Origin: Paenalcaligenes sp035301625
GTDB taxonomy: Bacteria > Pseudomonadota > Gammaproteobacteria > Burkholderiales > Burkholderiaceae_B
Assembly: GCA_035301625.1 (NCBI GenBank)
Contig: DATGTW010000071.1
Span: 1 to 64,000 of the forward strand
Length of the DNA stretch: 64,000 nt
Reading direction: 5' to 3'
Positions within the stretch are counted from its first letter, which is position 1. Every line of letters starts with the position of its first letter. Both the position numbers and the translations under genes were made by a program. The notes beneath the pieces were generated by a model. It did no database searches, had not been told where the DNA came from, and saw nothing but the letters and a program-made list of their open reading frames with translations. This document shows, in pieces, positions 52,100 through 60,266 of the stretch.

Positions 52100-52884
52100 T
52101 GCGTCATATTAGCTCTCGCCAGAATCGTTTTTATAAAGAATGGTTACGCATAGCACAGGCGGCTGGGGGATCTCGTAGTGACCTTGTTTTGCTTGAAGGG
52201 GTGCATTTATGCTCCGCCTGGTTACAGCATTTCGGAGCCCCGAATGCTGTTCTGTTAGATCAAAGTCAAATCAACGAAAGTGCCCTTGCAGAACTTTTTG
52301 ATGCTTTAGTCGACGATGCGCCCACATATGTTTTAAGTCCAGGTTTGTTTAAAGGACTAAGTGATGTTGTGAGCCCTCAAGGGGTAATTTTTGTAGTGCC
52401 CAAGCCCACCCCGCATACCCTAAAGGAAATTAACCAGACCTGTGTGCTTTTAGATCGCATCCAAGATCCCGGTAATTTGGGCACAATTCTTAGAACAGTC
52501 GCTGCTTTGAAAATAAATCATGTTTTTTTGACACCTGGTACGGTGGGAGCTTGGTCTCCAAAGGTATTACGCAGCGCCCAAGGGGCCCATTTTTTAACTA
52601 CTATTCATGAGCAGGTTGATTTTGCCCAGTGGGTGACGGGTTTGAAAATACCTTTGGCACTGACACTGTTGGACTCACAATCACGGTCTTTATATGACAG
52701 CGATTTGCAAGGCCCTATTGCTTGGGCCTTTGGCAACGAAAGCCAGGGAGTTGATTCACATTGGCAGAGTGCAGCCAAGCACTGCTTGATTATTCCACAT
52801 GCAGCACAAATTGAATCTTTAAATGTATCCGTGGCTGCGGCAGTGTGCTTATTTGAGCATCACCGTCAAAACTTGCTAGCCTGA
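52099..52884 (+). CDS. SpoU/TrmH-family RNA 2'-O-methyltransferase
   Basis: Predicted 261-residue SPOUT-fold methyltransferase acting on rRNA or tRNA. The N-terminal substrate-binding part includes HISSRQNRFYKEWLRI and LLEGVHLC. The knot motifs are VLLDRIQDPGNLGTILRTV (motif 1, with the catalytic Arg), AWAFGNESQGVD (motif 2) and IPHAAQIESLNVSVAAAVCLF (motif 3, read in parts). The target nucleotide cannot be told from sequence. The frame continues upstream, but ATG 52099 in the TAATG overlap with rnhB is the natural start. It is the last gene of the supercluster. Confidence 0.92.
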   Translation: MRHISSRQNRFYKEWLRIAQAAGGSRSDLVLLEGVHLCSAWLQHFGAPNAVLLDQSQINESALAELFDALVDDAPTYVLSPGLFKGLSDVVSPQGVIFVVPKPTPHTLKEINQTCVLLDRIQDPGNLGTILRTVAALKINHVFLTPGTVGAWSPKVLRSAQGAHFLTTIHEQVDFAQWVTGLKIPLALTLLDSQSRSLYDSDLQGPIAWAFGNESQGVDSHWQSAAKHCLIIPHAAQIESLNVSVAAAVCLFEHHRQNLLA

Positions 52885-52958
52885 GCTTGAACGATTTAGC
52901 AATGGGTGAAATATCCTTTAGGGCAGGGAATATAAGCACGCCAGTGGGAAAACTGACT

Positions 52959-53792
52959 TTAGTAGCTGCGTCGATTGAGCCCGACTTCGTTAAGTATTTT
53001 GGTGGAAATTTCCTCGATGGAGCGATTGGTGGTAGATAGCCAAGGGATACCCTCGATTCTCATCAGGCGCTCGGCCTCGGTGATTTCATATATGCTCTGC
53101 TCTAGAGATGCGTATGTGCTGTCGGGGCGGCGTTCATTACGTACTTCGGATAAGCGCTCAGGATGGATGGACAGCCCGAACAGCTTTTTCCGATATGGGG
53201 CCAAGGTAGAGGGTAGGGTGCCACGTTCGAAGTCCTCGGGGATGAGAGGAAAATTGGCAACCTTTACGGCGTATTGCATGGCCAAGTACAGACTTGTCGG
53301 TGTTTTACCACAGCGCGAGACCCCAATGAGGATAACATCGGCTTGGTCTAGGCCACTGACAAACTGCCCATCATCATGTGCCAGGCTAAAGTTGATGGCA
53401 TCAATGCGTGCATTATATTGCTCTGAGGTGACATTGCTATGTGAACGACCTACCGAGCGACTGGATTTAACCCCCAAAGCACGCTCGATATGCCTAACAA
53501 AGGCCCCAAAGAGGTCAAAGAAATTGCAATCCGCTGAACCAATAATGCGTGCTATACGGGGATCCACCAAGGTACTAAATACCAGTGGTTTATCCTTGTT
53601 TTCCTGGGCGCAACGGGTAATGCGTTCAGCGACCTCGTGGGCTTTTTCGACCGTATCTACGAAAGGGATACGCACCGCGTTAAATTGGAATTGCTGGAAT
53701 TGTGATAAAACAGAATGGCTAAAAGTCTCTGCAGTGATCCCGGTGCTATCCGAGATGACAAAGACGGTGCGTTCAGTAAGTGGGTCGCTCAT
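52959..53792 (-). CDS. ppsR: PEP synthase regulatory protein (bifunctional kinase/pyrophosphorylase)
   Basis: Predicted 277-residue DUF299 protein that inactivates PEP synthase by ADP-dependent phosphorylation and reactivates it by phosphate-dependent dephosphorylation. The P-loop is GVSRCGKTPTSLYLAMQ (about residues 155-170); VFVISDSTGITAETFSHS at the N-terminus and DPLTERT start match the family. It is divergent from ppsA, its substrate, with 152 bases between. The sequence before its ATG is pyrimidine-rich on its strand with no Shine-Dalgarno, and the best promoter would start transcription nearly at the ATG. Confidence 0.95.
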   Translation of the reverse strand: MSDPLTERTVFVISDSTGITAETFSHSVLSQFQQFQFNAVRIPFVDTVEKAHEVAERITRCAQENKDKPLVFSTLVDPRIARIIGSADCNFFDLFGAFVRHIERALGVKSSRSVGRSHSNVTSEQYNARIDAINFSLAHDDGQFVSGLDQADVILIGVSRCGKTPTSLYLAMQYAVKVANFPLIPEDFERGTLPSTLAPYRKKLFGLSIHPERLSEVRNERRPDSTYASLEQSIYEITEAERLMRIEGIPWLSTTNRSIEEISTKILNEVGLNRRSY

Positions 53793-53800
53793 AGAAGGAG

Positions 53801-53830
53801 GTATTACATTAGAGGAGAAAACGGTACAAT
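53801..53830. promoter_or_regulatory. Overlapping divergent promoters for ppsR and ppsA
   Basis: For ppsR (minus) TTGTAC (53829-53824) and TAATAC (53806-53801) are 17 bases apart, which places the start within a few bases of the ATG at 53792. For ppsA (plus) TACAAT (53825-53830) follows ATTACA (53803-53808) by 16 bases. The -10 of one lies on the -35 of the other, so the two could exclude each other. The hexamers are moderate matches only. Confidence 0.4.
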
Positions 53831-53870
53831 CTAAAAAGATTAACAGCGCCTTTGGATTGCCGCAAGGCTT

Positions 53871-53924
53871 GTTTGCTTAGTGTAGAGAAAATTACTGGCT
53901 TTGCATTAAGCAAACTAGCTTTTT
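53871..53924 (+). terminator. Terminator-like hairpin in the ppsA leader (possible attenuator)
   Basis: GTTTGCTTA (53871-53879) and TAAGCAAAC (53907-53915) are perfectly complementary over 9 bp with a 27-base loop, and TAGCTTTTTT ends at 53924, just before the ppsA ribosome site (AAAGGTG at about 53932). The layout is that of an attenuator between promoter and gene; the AT-rich stem makes it weak. Confidence 0.4.
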
Positions 53925-53944
53925 TAACTTCTAAAGGTGTCTTT

Positions 53945-56317
53945 ATGTCTTATGTAATTCCCTTCGAAGAGTTGCGCATGACAGATGTCGAGGTAGTAGG
54001 CGGTAAAAATGCCTCGCTTGGCGAAATGATCAGCCAATTATCCGATGCTGGAGTGCGTGTTCCGGGTGGTTTTGCTACGACTTCCCAGGCTTTCCAAGAA
54101 TTCCTGAAAACGGATAACCTGGGTGAACGTATCAGCGAACGTTTGCGCACGCTCGACTACGATGATGTGCGCGAGTTGACAGCTGCTGGCACAGAAATCA
54201 GGCAATGGATTATCGATACGCCTTTTCCTTCTAAACTCGAAGAAGAGATTCGGACAGCTTTTGCTGCACTAGATGTAGATGGCCAAGGTTCATTCGCTGT
54301 CCGTTCCTCTGCGACGGCAGAAGATCTTCCAGATGCTTCTTTTGCCGGCCAACAAGAGAGCTATCTCAATGTAGTGGGCGTTGATGATGTTCTTGAAAAA
54401 ATTCACTGGGTCTTTGCTTCTTTGTACAACGATCGTGCTATTTCTTATCGTGTACACAAAGGCTTTGAACACAGTGAGGTTGCCATTTCTGCTGGCATTC
54501 AACGTATGGTGCGCTCGGATAAAGGCAGTGCCGGGGTAATGTTTACTATCGACACTGAATCTGGTTTTGATCAGGTTGTTTTCATCACGTCATCATATGG
54601 GTTAGGTGAGACCGTTGTCCAGGGCTCAGTTAATCCGGATGAATTTTATGTGTTCAAGCCTGCACTTGAGGCAGGCCATTTTCCCATTATCAGCCGTCGC
54701 ATTGGATCAAAACTACTCAAAATGGAGTTCAATCCAGATGCGCAGGCCGAAGAAGCTGTGCGCACAGTTGATGTGCCCGTATCAGAACGCAATCGTTATT
54801 CCCTGAGTGATGCCGAAGTGATCGAGTTGGCAAACTACGCCACCATCATCGAAAAGCACTATCAACGACCTATGGATATTGAATGGGGTCGAGACGGTGT
54901 GGATGGCAAGATCTATATTTTGCAGGCACGCCCCGAGACTGTGATGTCACAGAAAAAGGCCAATGATGTTCAAGAGCGCTATCGTTTGAAGGCCACAGGG
55001 GATATTCTCGTTACCGGTCGCGCAATTGGTCAAAAGATAGGTTCGGGCAATGTTCGTATCGTAGGTGATGCCAGCGAAATGCACCTGGTACAGGCCGGGG
55101 ATATTTTAGTCACTGATATGACAGACCCCAACTGGGAACCTGTCATGAAAATGGCGGGTGCGATTGTGACCAACCGCGGCGGGCGTACTTGTCATGCTGC
55201 GATTATTGCTCGCGAGTTGGGGATTCCGGCTGTGGTTGGGTGTGGTAATGCCACTGATGTGCTCAAAAACGGCCAAGAGGTAACTGTCTCGTGTGCTGAA
55301 GGTGACGAAGGCCGTATTTATGATGGTTTGCTTGAAACCGAAATCGAAGAGGTCCGCTGGGGAGAAATGCCTGACATCGGTCTCAATGTCATGATGAACG
55401 TGGGTAACCCACAACTGGCATTCGATTTCTGCCAGATTCCTAACGAGGGGGTTGGTTTAGCGCGTTTAGAGTTCATCATAAATAACAATATTGCCGTACA
55501 TCCCAAGGCTGTATTAGATTATCCCAATGTGGATGCTGATCTGAAAAAAGCGGTTGAATCTGCTGCCCGTGGTTATGCTAGCCCGCGTGCTTTTTTCGTT
55601 GAAAAATTAGCCGAAGGGGTCGCAACTTTGGGTGCTGCTTTTTACCCCAAGCCTGTGATTGTTCGTTTATCCGATTTTAAGTCGAATGAATACCGCAAGC
55701 TTATTGGGGGTTCTCGTTACGAGCCCGAAGAGGAAAACCCGATGTTGGGTTTCCGTGGTGCAGCGCGCTACTTGGCTGATGAGTTTGCCGAATGCTTCCG
55801 CATGGAATGTGAAGCCATCCGCAAGGTGCGTGATGAAATGGGCTTGACCAACGTCGAAGTCATGGTGCCCTTTGTGCGTACCCTATCTCAGGCCAAACGT
55901 GTGACCGAGTTACTCGCCGAGCACGGTCTTGAGCGTGGTAAAAACGGTTTACGCATAGTCATGATGTGCGAGGTTCCGTCCAATGCGATTTTGGCCAAAG
56001 AGTTTTTGCAGTACTTTGATGGATTCTCCATTGGCTCTAATGACCTTACGCAATTGACCCTAGGTTTAGACCGAGATTCTGGATTGGAGCTGTTGGTCGA
56101 AGACTTTGACGAACGCGATGAAGCTGTCAAGGTATTACTTGCACAGGCAATCCAAGCATGTAACGATGCTGGCAAGTATGTCGGTATTTGCGGCCAAGGC
56201 CCCAGTGATCACGCTGATTTGGCCGAATGGTTGCGCGATCAGGGCATACAGTCCTTGTCTTTAAACCCAGATACTGTCATCGATACCTGGCAGCGTTTGG
56301 CCAAAGAGACTGCCTAG
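53945..56317 (+). CDS. ppsA: Phosphoenolpyruvate synthase PpsA
   Basis: Predicted 790-residue enzyme making PEP from pyruvate and ATP in gluconeogenesis. It has an ATP-grasp domain (VGGKNASLGEMISQL; SFAVRSSATAEDLPDASFAGQQES read in parts), the phospho-His domain GGRTCHAAIIARELGIPAVVG (read in parts) with the active His, and the PEP-binding TIM barrel with the MVPFVRT and FSIGSNDLTQLTLGLDRDS segments and CGQGPSDH with the catalytic Cys. The frame extends to 53852, but AAAGGTG before ATG 53945 and the MSYVIPFEEL start decide. It is regulated by ppsR next door. Confidence 0.97.
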   Translation: MSYVIPFEELRMTDVEVVGGKNASLGEMISQLSDAGVRVPGGFATTSQAFQEFLKTDNLGERISERLRTLDYDDVRELTAAGTEIRQWIIDTPFPSKLEEEIRTAFAALDVDGQGSFAVRSSATAEDLPDASFAGQQESYLNVVGVDDVLEKIHWVFASLYNDRAISYRVHKGFEHSEVAISAGIQRMVRSDKGSAGVMFTIDTESGFDQVVFITSSYGLGETVVQGSVNPDEFYVFKPALEAGHFPIISRRIGSKLLKMEFNPDAQAEEAVRTVDVPVSERNRYSLSDAEVIELANYATIIEKHYQRPMDIEWGRDGVDGKIYILQARPETVMSQKKANDVQERYRLKATGDILVTGRAIGQKIGSGNVRIVGDASEMHLVQAGDILVTDMTDPNWEPVMKMAGAIVTNRGGRTCHAAIIARELGIPAVVGCGNATDVLKNGQEVTVSCAEGDEGRIYDGLLETEIEEVRWGEMPDIGLNVMMNVGNPQLAFDFCQIPNEGVGLARLEFIINNNIAVHPKAVLDYPNVDADLKKAVESAARGYASPRAFFVEKLAEGVATLGAAFYPKPVIVRLSDFKSNEYRKLIGGSRYEPEEENPMLGFRGAARYLADEFAECFRMECEAIRKVRDEMGLTNVEVMVPFVRTLSQAKRVTELLAEHGLERGKNGLRIVMMCEVPSNAILAKEFLQYFDGFSIGSNDLTQLTLGLDRDSGLELLVEDFDERDEAVKVLLAQAIQACNDAGKYVGICGQGPSDHADLAEWLRDQGIQSLSLNPDTVIDTWQRLAKETA

Positions 56318-56361
56318 GCATAGTTGGAACTGCGATTGCTACCATTATTTTTATAGCGTGT

Positions 56362-56401
56362 CTCCCTATGCCTTTAAGGCATAGGGGGGCCACTCGTTTT
56401 T
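56362..56401 (+). terminator. Terminator of ppsA
   Basis: A stem of about 12 bp, CTCCCTATGCCT (56362-56373) with AGGCATAGGGGG (read from 56377), closes a loop of three bases; T5 follows after GCCACTCG (to 56401). The gap before the T-run makes it less than perfect. Confidence 0.65.
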
Positions 56402-56450
56402 ATGAGGCAATGTGATTTAATGTCAGGTGAGTAATAGAGAATATGTGCTG

Positions 56451-56900
56451 TTAGCGTACAACGTTACGCAATAGGCGCTGTTGCTCGCGTTGCCAATCAC
56501 GATCACGTTGGGTGCGTCGTTTGTCGTGTTGTTTTTTACCCTTGCCCAAGCCCACATCCATTTTGATACGCCCGCGACGATAATGCAGATTAATGGGTAT
56601 TAATGTATAACCTCTTTGCTCTACTTGCCCAATTAGTTTGTTGATTTCATGTCGATGCATGAGCAGTTTGCGTGATCGGGTGGGGTCTGGCTTAATATGG
56701 GTGGATACGGTCGATAGGGGGCTGATATGCATACCGATTACCCACAGCTCGCCATCTCGGACGATGACATAGCTCTCGGCCAGCTGCACACGGCCTTCGC
56801 GGATGGCTTTGACCTCCCAGCCCTCGAGTACGAGGCCTGCTTCTGAGACCTCTTCGATGAAATATTCGTGACGTGCTCTTCGGTTGTGAACAATACTCAT
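56451..56900 (-). CDS. smpB: SsrA-binding protein SmpB
   Basis: Predicted 149-residue partner of tmRNA that rescues stalled ribosomes. Motifs: NRRARHEYFIEEVSEAGLVLEGWEVKAIREG (read in parts), GELWVIGMHISPL, HRHEINKLIGQVEQRGYTLIPI, and the basic C-terminal tail KKQHDKRRTQRDRDWQREQQ that inserts in the mRNA channel. Length is typical. It is divergent from ratA across 60 bases, a conserved pairing. Confidence 0.97.
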   Translation of the reverse strand: MSIVHNRRARHEYFIEEVSEAGLVLEGWEVKAIREGRVQLAESYVIVRDGELWVIGMHISPLSTVSTHIKPDPTRSRKLLMHRHEINKLIGQVEQRGYTLIPINLHYRRGRIKMDVGLGKGKKQHDKRRTQRDRDWQREQQRLLRNVVR

Positions 56901-56960
56901 TGACAGTCGTCTAACTAAAAGTTGTTAAATTAAAAACCATTTTATCTATTAAATTTATCG

Positions 56961-57392
56961 ATGCCTACAGTAAAGCGTTCCGTAATTGTCCCATATACTT
57001 CTGAACAAATGTTTGATTTAGTTTCCGATGTGGCTCGGTACCCCGAGTTTATGCCTTGGTGTGGCGGCGCTGACGTGATGGAGCAAGACGAATCGGGCAT
57101 GGTTGCGTCGATAATGATCAGAATTGCTCGCATTAGCCAAAACTTTACCACGAAGAATACCCATGATTACCCGAATCGGATACAACTCGAATTAGTTGAT
57201 GGGCCTTTTTCCAATTTAACAGGGGATTGGTCTTTTACTCCGTTGGGTGAGGATGGCTGCAAAATCGATTTTGTGATGCAGTATGAGTTTTCTAGCCGTG
57301 CGTTAGAAATGGTAATTGGCCCTATTTTTAATCGCATTGCCACGAGTTTTATTGACTCATTTACGCAGCGGGCTAATGAACTGTACGAATAA
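56961..57392 (+). CDS. ratA: RatA-like START-domain protein (ubiquinone-binding/toxin family)
   Basis: Predicted 143-residue protein of the polyketide-cyclase/COQ10 (START-like) family. VKRSVIVPYTSEQMFDLVSDVARYPEFMPWC (read in parts) and LVDGPFSNLTGDWSF are family landmarks. E. coli RatA was reported to block 70S assembly, and mitochondrial COQ10 binds ubiquinone, so the role is either; I cannot choose. Position beside smpB and followed by an RnfH/RatB gene is the conserved ratAB arrangement. Confidence 0.9.
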   Translation: MPTVKRSVIVPYTSEQMFDLVSDVARYPEFMPWCGGADVMEQDESGMVASIMIRIARISQNFTTKNTHDYPNRIQLELVDGPFSNLTGDWSFTPLGEDGCKIDFVMQYEFSSRALEMVIGPIFNRIATSFIDSFTQRANELYE

Positions 57393-57466
57393 TAACATTC
57401 CATTTAGCGTATCCATATTCGAGCTACGGCCATTTTTGGTTTGATTTATGGTGCAGGATAATAATT

Positions 57467-57772
57467 ATGATTAAGGTAGAGATTGTTTTTGCGCCAGTAG
57501 CTCAGCGAGTTTGGAAAAAAACTGTTGATGTTCCCAACGGGGCCACACTTGAGCACGCTTTGGTACACAGCGGCTTTTACCAAGAGCACGGGCAACAATG
57601 GCAGGAAGCGCCATGTGGCATTTTTGGGGTGCAGCGAGATAGGGATTATAGATTAAGCGAGGGCGACCAAGTAGAAGTGTACCGATCTTTGGTTTTTGAT
57701 CCCATGGAATCCCGTAGGCGTCGGGCAGCACATCGTGAACGCCAACGAAAACAAGCTAAGAAAAAAAACTAA
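57467..57772 (+). CDS. RnfH/RatB family small protein (UPF0125)
   Basis: Predicted 101-residue protein with a beta-grasp, ubiquitin-like fold. IKVEIVFAPVAQRVWKKTVDVPNG opening (read in parts), GIFGVQRDRDYRLSEGDQVEVYRSLVFDPMESRRRRA (read in parts), and a Lys/Arg-rich tail ending QAKKKN. In E. coli RatB is part of a reported toxin-antitoxin pair with RatA, while RnfH is named for nitrogen-fixation operons; function unsettled. It follows ratA by 74 bases. Confidence 0.88.
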   Translation: MIKVEIVFAPVAQRVWKKTVDVPNGATLEHALVHSGFYQEHGQQWQEAPCGIFGVQRDRDYRLSEGDQVEVYRSLVFDPMESRRRRAAHRERQRKQAKKKN

Positions 57773-57799
57773 CTATCGACTATAAAAAGGACAGTGAGG

Positions 57800-58954
57800 A
57801 TGACTCAAAAGGTAAAAATCGATACTTTAAAAACAAATCAAACGGGTTTATCAATAGGCGTCTTAACAATAAATAGGCCGGCTAATTTAAACAGCATCGA
57901 TCTGTCAATGGTTAATACCATGCTCAATCAAATGCGTGTATGGCAGGCAGATGCTGGTATTGTTGCGGTGATCATCTGCGGTGCCACTCACAAAGCCTTT
58001 TCTGCAGGCGGTGATTTACAAGCCCTTTATCAAAGCATGAATGCTTATCCAGATCTGCAATCTCCCTGGGAGAATGACTACGGTCGGGATTTTTTTGCAC
58101 AAGAGTATCAGCTCGACCATTTGATTCATACCTTTGAAAAACCCATTATCGCACTTGGTTTTGGGGTTTTAATGGGTGGTGGTATTGGGGTATTTACTGG
58201 TGCGAGTCATCGAGTTGTAGCTCCTAAAACCCGTTACGCAATGCCGGAAATTGCGATTGGTTTATTTCCCGATGTTGCTGGCTCATGGTTGCTAGCTCGT
58301 TTGCCGGCGGGAATAGCGCATACCTTGGTCATGACTGGAGCACATATCAATGGTGCTGATGCTTATTATTTGGGCTTGGCAGACTATTTGTTTGATGAAA
58401 GCACTGATTCTGAACGTATTATTACTGATCTATGTGAGGCTCGGTGGCAGGGTTGTCCTTATGCCACGTGCAGTCGGGTACTCAGTGCATACCACCAGCC
58501 TAGTTTGAGTAAGCTAGGCATGTTGATTCCACACTATGAGCGGTTGCGTGCCTTGGGTGCAAATTCTGATTTTGATGTCTTGTGTACACAGTACACACAT
58601 TGGGCCGAGCCCGATGCCATGGGTGCCGATCATGATCCTTGGTTGCAACGTGCCGGCGAGCAGTTCTTAGCAGGTAGCCCATTATCTATCCGCCTCAGTT
58701 ATGAGCTTTTAAAGCTCAATCGCCACTATTCATTGGCCGAGGCCTTTCAGGTTGATTTTAATGTTGCGATGCATTGTTTGGTACATCATGATTTTAAAGA
58801 GGGCATACGGGCTTTGATTGTTGATAAGGACAGCGCACCGCGTTGGACGCATCAAACACCCCAGGAGGTCACTATCAACGAGGTGATGGCCTTTTTAACG
58901 CCGGTACACCCCAAAGATGTAGAGCATCCGCTACAAGACCTATCTGATTATTGA
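57800..58954 (+). CDS. 3-Hydroxyisobutyryl-CoA hydrolase-like enzyme (crotonase superfamily)
   Basis: Predicted 384-residue crotonase-fold protein of the ECH_2 type. The oxyanion-hole region is AFSAGGDLQALYQS, and GFGVLMGGGIGVF is followed by the HIB-CoA hydrolase signature YAMPEIAIGLFPDVAGSWLL with the catalytic Glu and Asp. The length (about 350-390) fits hydrolases of valine degradation better than hydratases (about 260). No other branched-chain catabolic gene is near, so the assignment rests on sequence alone; a plain enoyl-CoA hydratase/isomerase is the alternative. AAAGGA precedes ATG 57800. Confidence 0.85.
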   Translation: MTQKVKIDTLKTNQTGLSIGVLTINRPANLNSIDLSMVNTMLNQMRVWQADAGIVAVIICGATHKAFSAGGDLQALYQSMNAYPDLQSPWENDYGRDFFAQEYQLDHLIHTFEKPIIALGFGVLMGGGIGVFTGASHRVVAPKTRYAMPEIAIGLFPDVAGSWLLARLPAGIAHTLVMTGAHINGADAYYLGLADYLFDESTDSERIITDLCEARWQGCPYATCSRVLSAYHQPSLSKLGMLIPHYERLRALGANSDFDVLCTQYTHWAEPDAMGADHDPWLQRAGEQFLAGSPLSIRLSYELLKLNRHYSLAEAFQVDFNVAMHCLVHHDFKEGIRALIVDKDSAPRWTHQTPQEVTINEVMAFLTPVHPKDVEHPLQDLSDY

Positions 58955-58996
58955 TTTGGCAGCGATCATATCTGTTGACTGCTTATTAATTAAAGC

Positions 58997-59028
58997 GCTG
59001 GGCCATTAGTAAATGACATCGGCCCAGC
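58997..59028. terminator. Hairpin between convergent hydrolase and ygfZ genes
   Basis: GCTGGGCC (58997-59004) and GGCCCAGC (59021-59028) form an 8-bp GC stem with a 16-base loop in the gap between the convergent genes. Only weak T-runs flank it, so it may serve both directions inefficiently. Confidence 0.5.
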
Positions 59029-59082
59029 AAAATAACAGGCAATCAATTTCAGCTGCAGAGGTTCAAACTATTTCAGTAAGGA

Positions 59083-60075
59083 TTATTTTTTTTCCCAAGG
59101 CAGGCTATCTTCAAAGGGTAAGGGCTGATGCGTAAACGTCAACTGTGGGTAATTGGCTGGCGCCAGTTTTGCATGATTCAGGATTTGATCCAACTGAGTT
59201 TCGACCAATGCCCATAGATGACCATTATGCAGTGTGCTGCTACTAATGCGGCCAATGGCACGGGCTTTCTCTAGATCAGTATCAGCCTCTGGGGCCAGAA
59301 TAACATCAGTCCCGGTTAATGCTTGTGCAGCATCTAAATTGATATCAATATCAGCGTGTAGCTCGGCACTCATCAACACAGATCGTCTGCGAATGGTCGC
59401 ACGGTAATGACTGCGCGCCACAACTTCTTGCCCTGGAAAGCAGCCCTTGGCAAAGTTAACTGCTGGCAATATATCCAAATTGATGTTTTGTGGGATAAAA
59501 GTCTCTGTGTTTTCTTCGTTGATCCATACCCATCCATTAATGATTTCCTGAAATAGCCAAGCTTCTGGTGTGACCAGTTGGTGCGGCTCTATTTTTAGAT
59601 CGCTGTGTTCGTTGCCACTGAGATCAATGAGCCAATAACGTTCGGGCTGATCTTTTGTGCCGGCAGCTTGGATGCTCAGGGTGTTGCCTAGCCATAGCAT
59701 AGGTAGTTGCCAATCAGCAGCGGCAGGCTGGGCATCTATTTGTGCACCTAGCACAGGGCTATTGCAGCCCAGCACGACACTATTATCCAGTAATTCCAGC
59801 GTAACTTTGGCGCGCAAGACATACATTTGCAGTCTGCGCAACAATGTCTCGGCAATGCTTTGATGCAGCATTAAGTAAATAGTATCGGGCTCTTCTGAAT
59901 GGCGCCAATAGAGGCCATCTGCCATGACCCGACCTTGTGGGGTGCAGTAGGCAAACACTCTGGCTTGATCCGTGGATAAATCATTCACAGATTGAGTCAA
60001 TTGGTTGTGGAGGAAATCTTGTGCATCAGCACCCTGACAGGCAATGATGCTAAAAGGTAGGTGGTGATTAGTCAT
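59083..60075 (-). CDS. ygfZ: Folate-binding YgfZ family protein
   Basis: Predicted 330-residue tetrahydrofolate-binding protein of the GcvT fold, needed for maintenance of some iron-sulfur enzymes (MiaB type) in E. coli. The signature KGCFPGQEVVARSHYRA (with the conserved Cys) is at about residues 213-229; the N-terminal DFLHNQLTQSVNDLS is also typical. Length matches (E. coli 326). It is divergent from mltG across 191 bases, the usual neighbour. Confidence 0.93.
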   Translation of the reverse strand: MTNHHLPFSIIACQGADAQDFLHNQLTQSVNDLSTDQARVFAYCTPQGRVMADGLYWRHSEEPDTIYLMLHQSIAETLLRRLQMYVLRAKVTLELLDNSVVLGCNSPVLGAQIDAQPAAADWQLPMLWLGNTLSIQAAGTKDQPERYWLIDLSGNEHSDLKIEPHQLVTPEAWLFQEIINGWVWINEENTETFIPQNINLDILPAVNFAKGCFPGQEVVARSHYRATIRRRSVLMSAELHADIDINLDAAQALTGTDVILAPEADTDLEKARAIGRISSSTLHNGHLWALVETQLDQILNHAKLAPANYPQLTFTHQPLPFEDSLPWEKK

Positions 60076-60266
60076 GTTTATTGGTGCGTCTCGAATTAAA
60101 ACAAATGAGCAAATAACTATAACAACACTGTATCAAAGTCAATTTTATAACCCTAGTAAATCCCGTGTCTACGCAGTGCTAAACTTTAGTGCTTTTCTAG
60201 GCTATTATGATGCACTGTAATGGGTGGCGGGATTAACACATTGAATAGGCTAGCCGGTTAAATAGT
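60076..60266. promoter_or_regulatory. Divergent promoter region ygfZ/mltG
   Basis: 191 bases between divergent starts. On the ygfZ strand a TTGACT lies about 15 bases before TATAGT (spacing short), and on the mltG strand a TATTAT/TATGAT region near 60203-60209 has no good -35. No operator or hairpin was recognised. Confidence 0.3.

Noticed and set aside
52975..53880. 301-codon plus-strand frame antisense to ppsR
   Set aside because: Long only because ppsR codon use leaves the opposite strand open. Its translation has no family features. An AAGGAGG at 53795 on this strand is not followed by a start codon.
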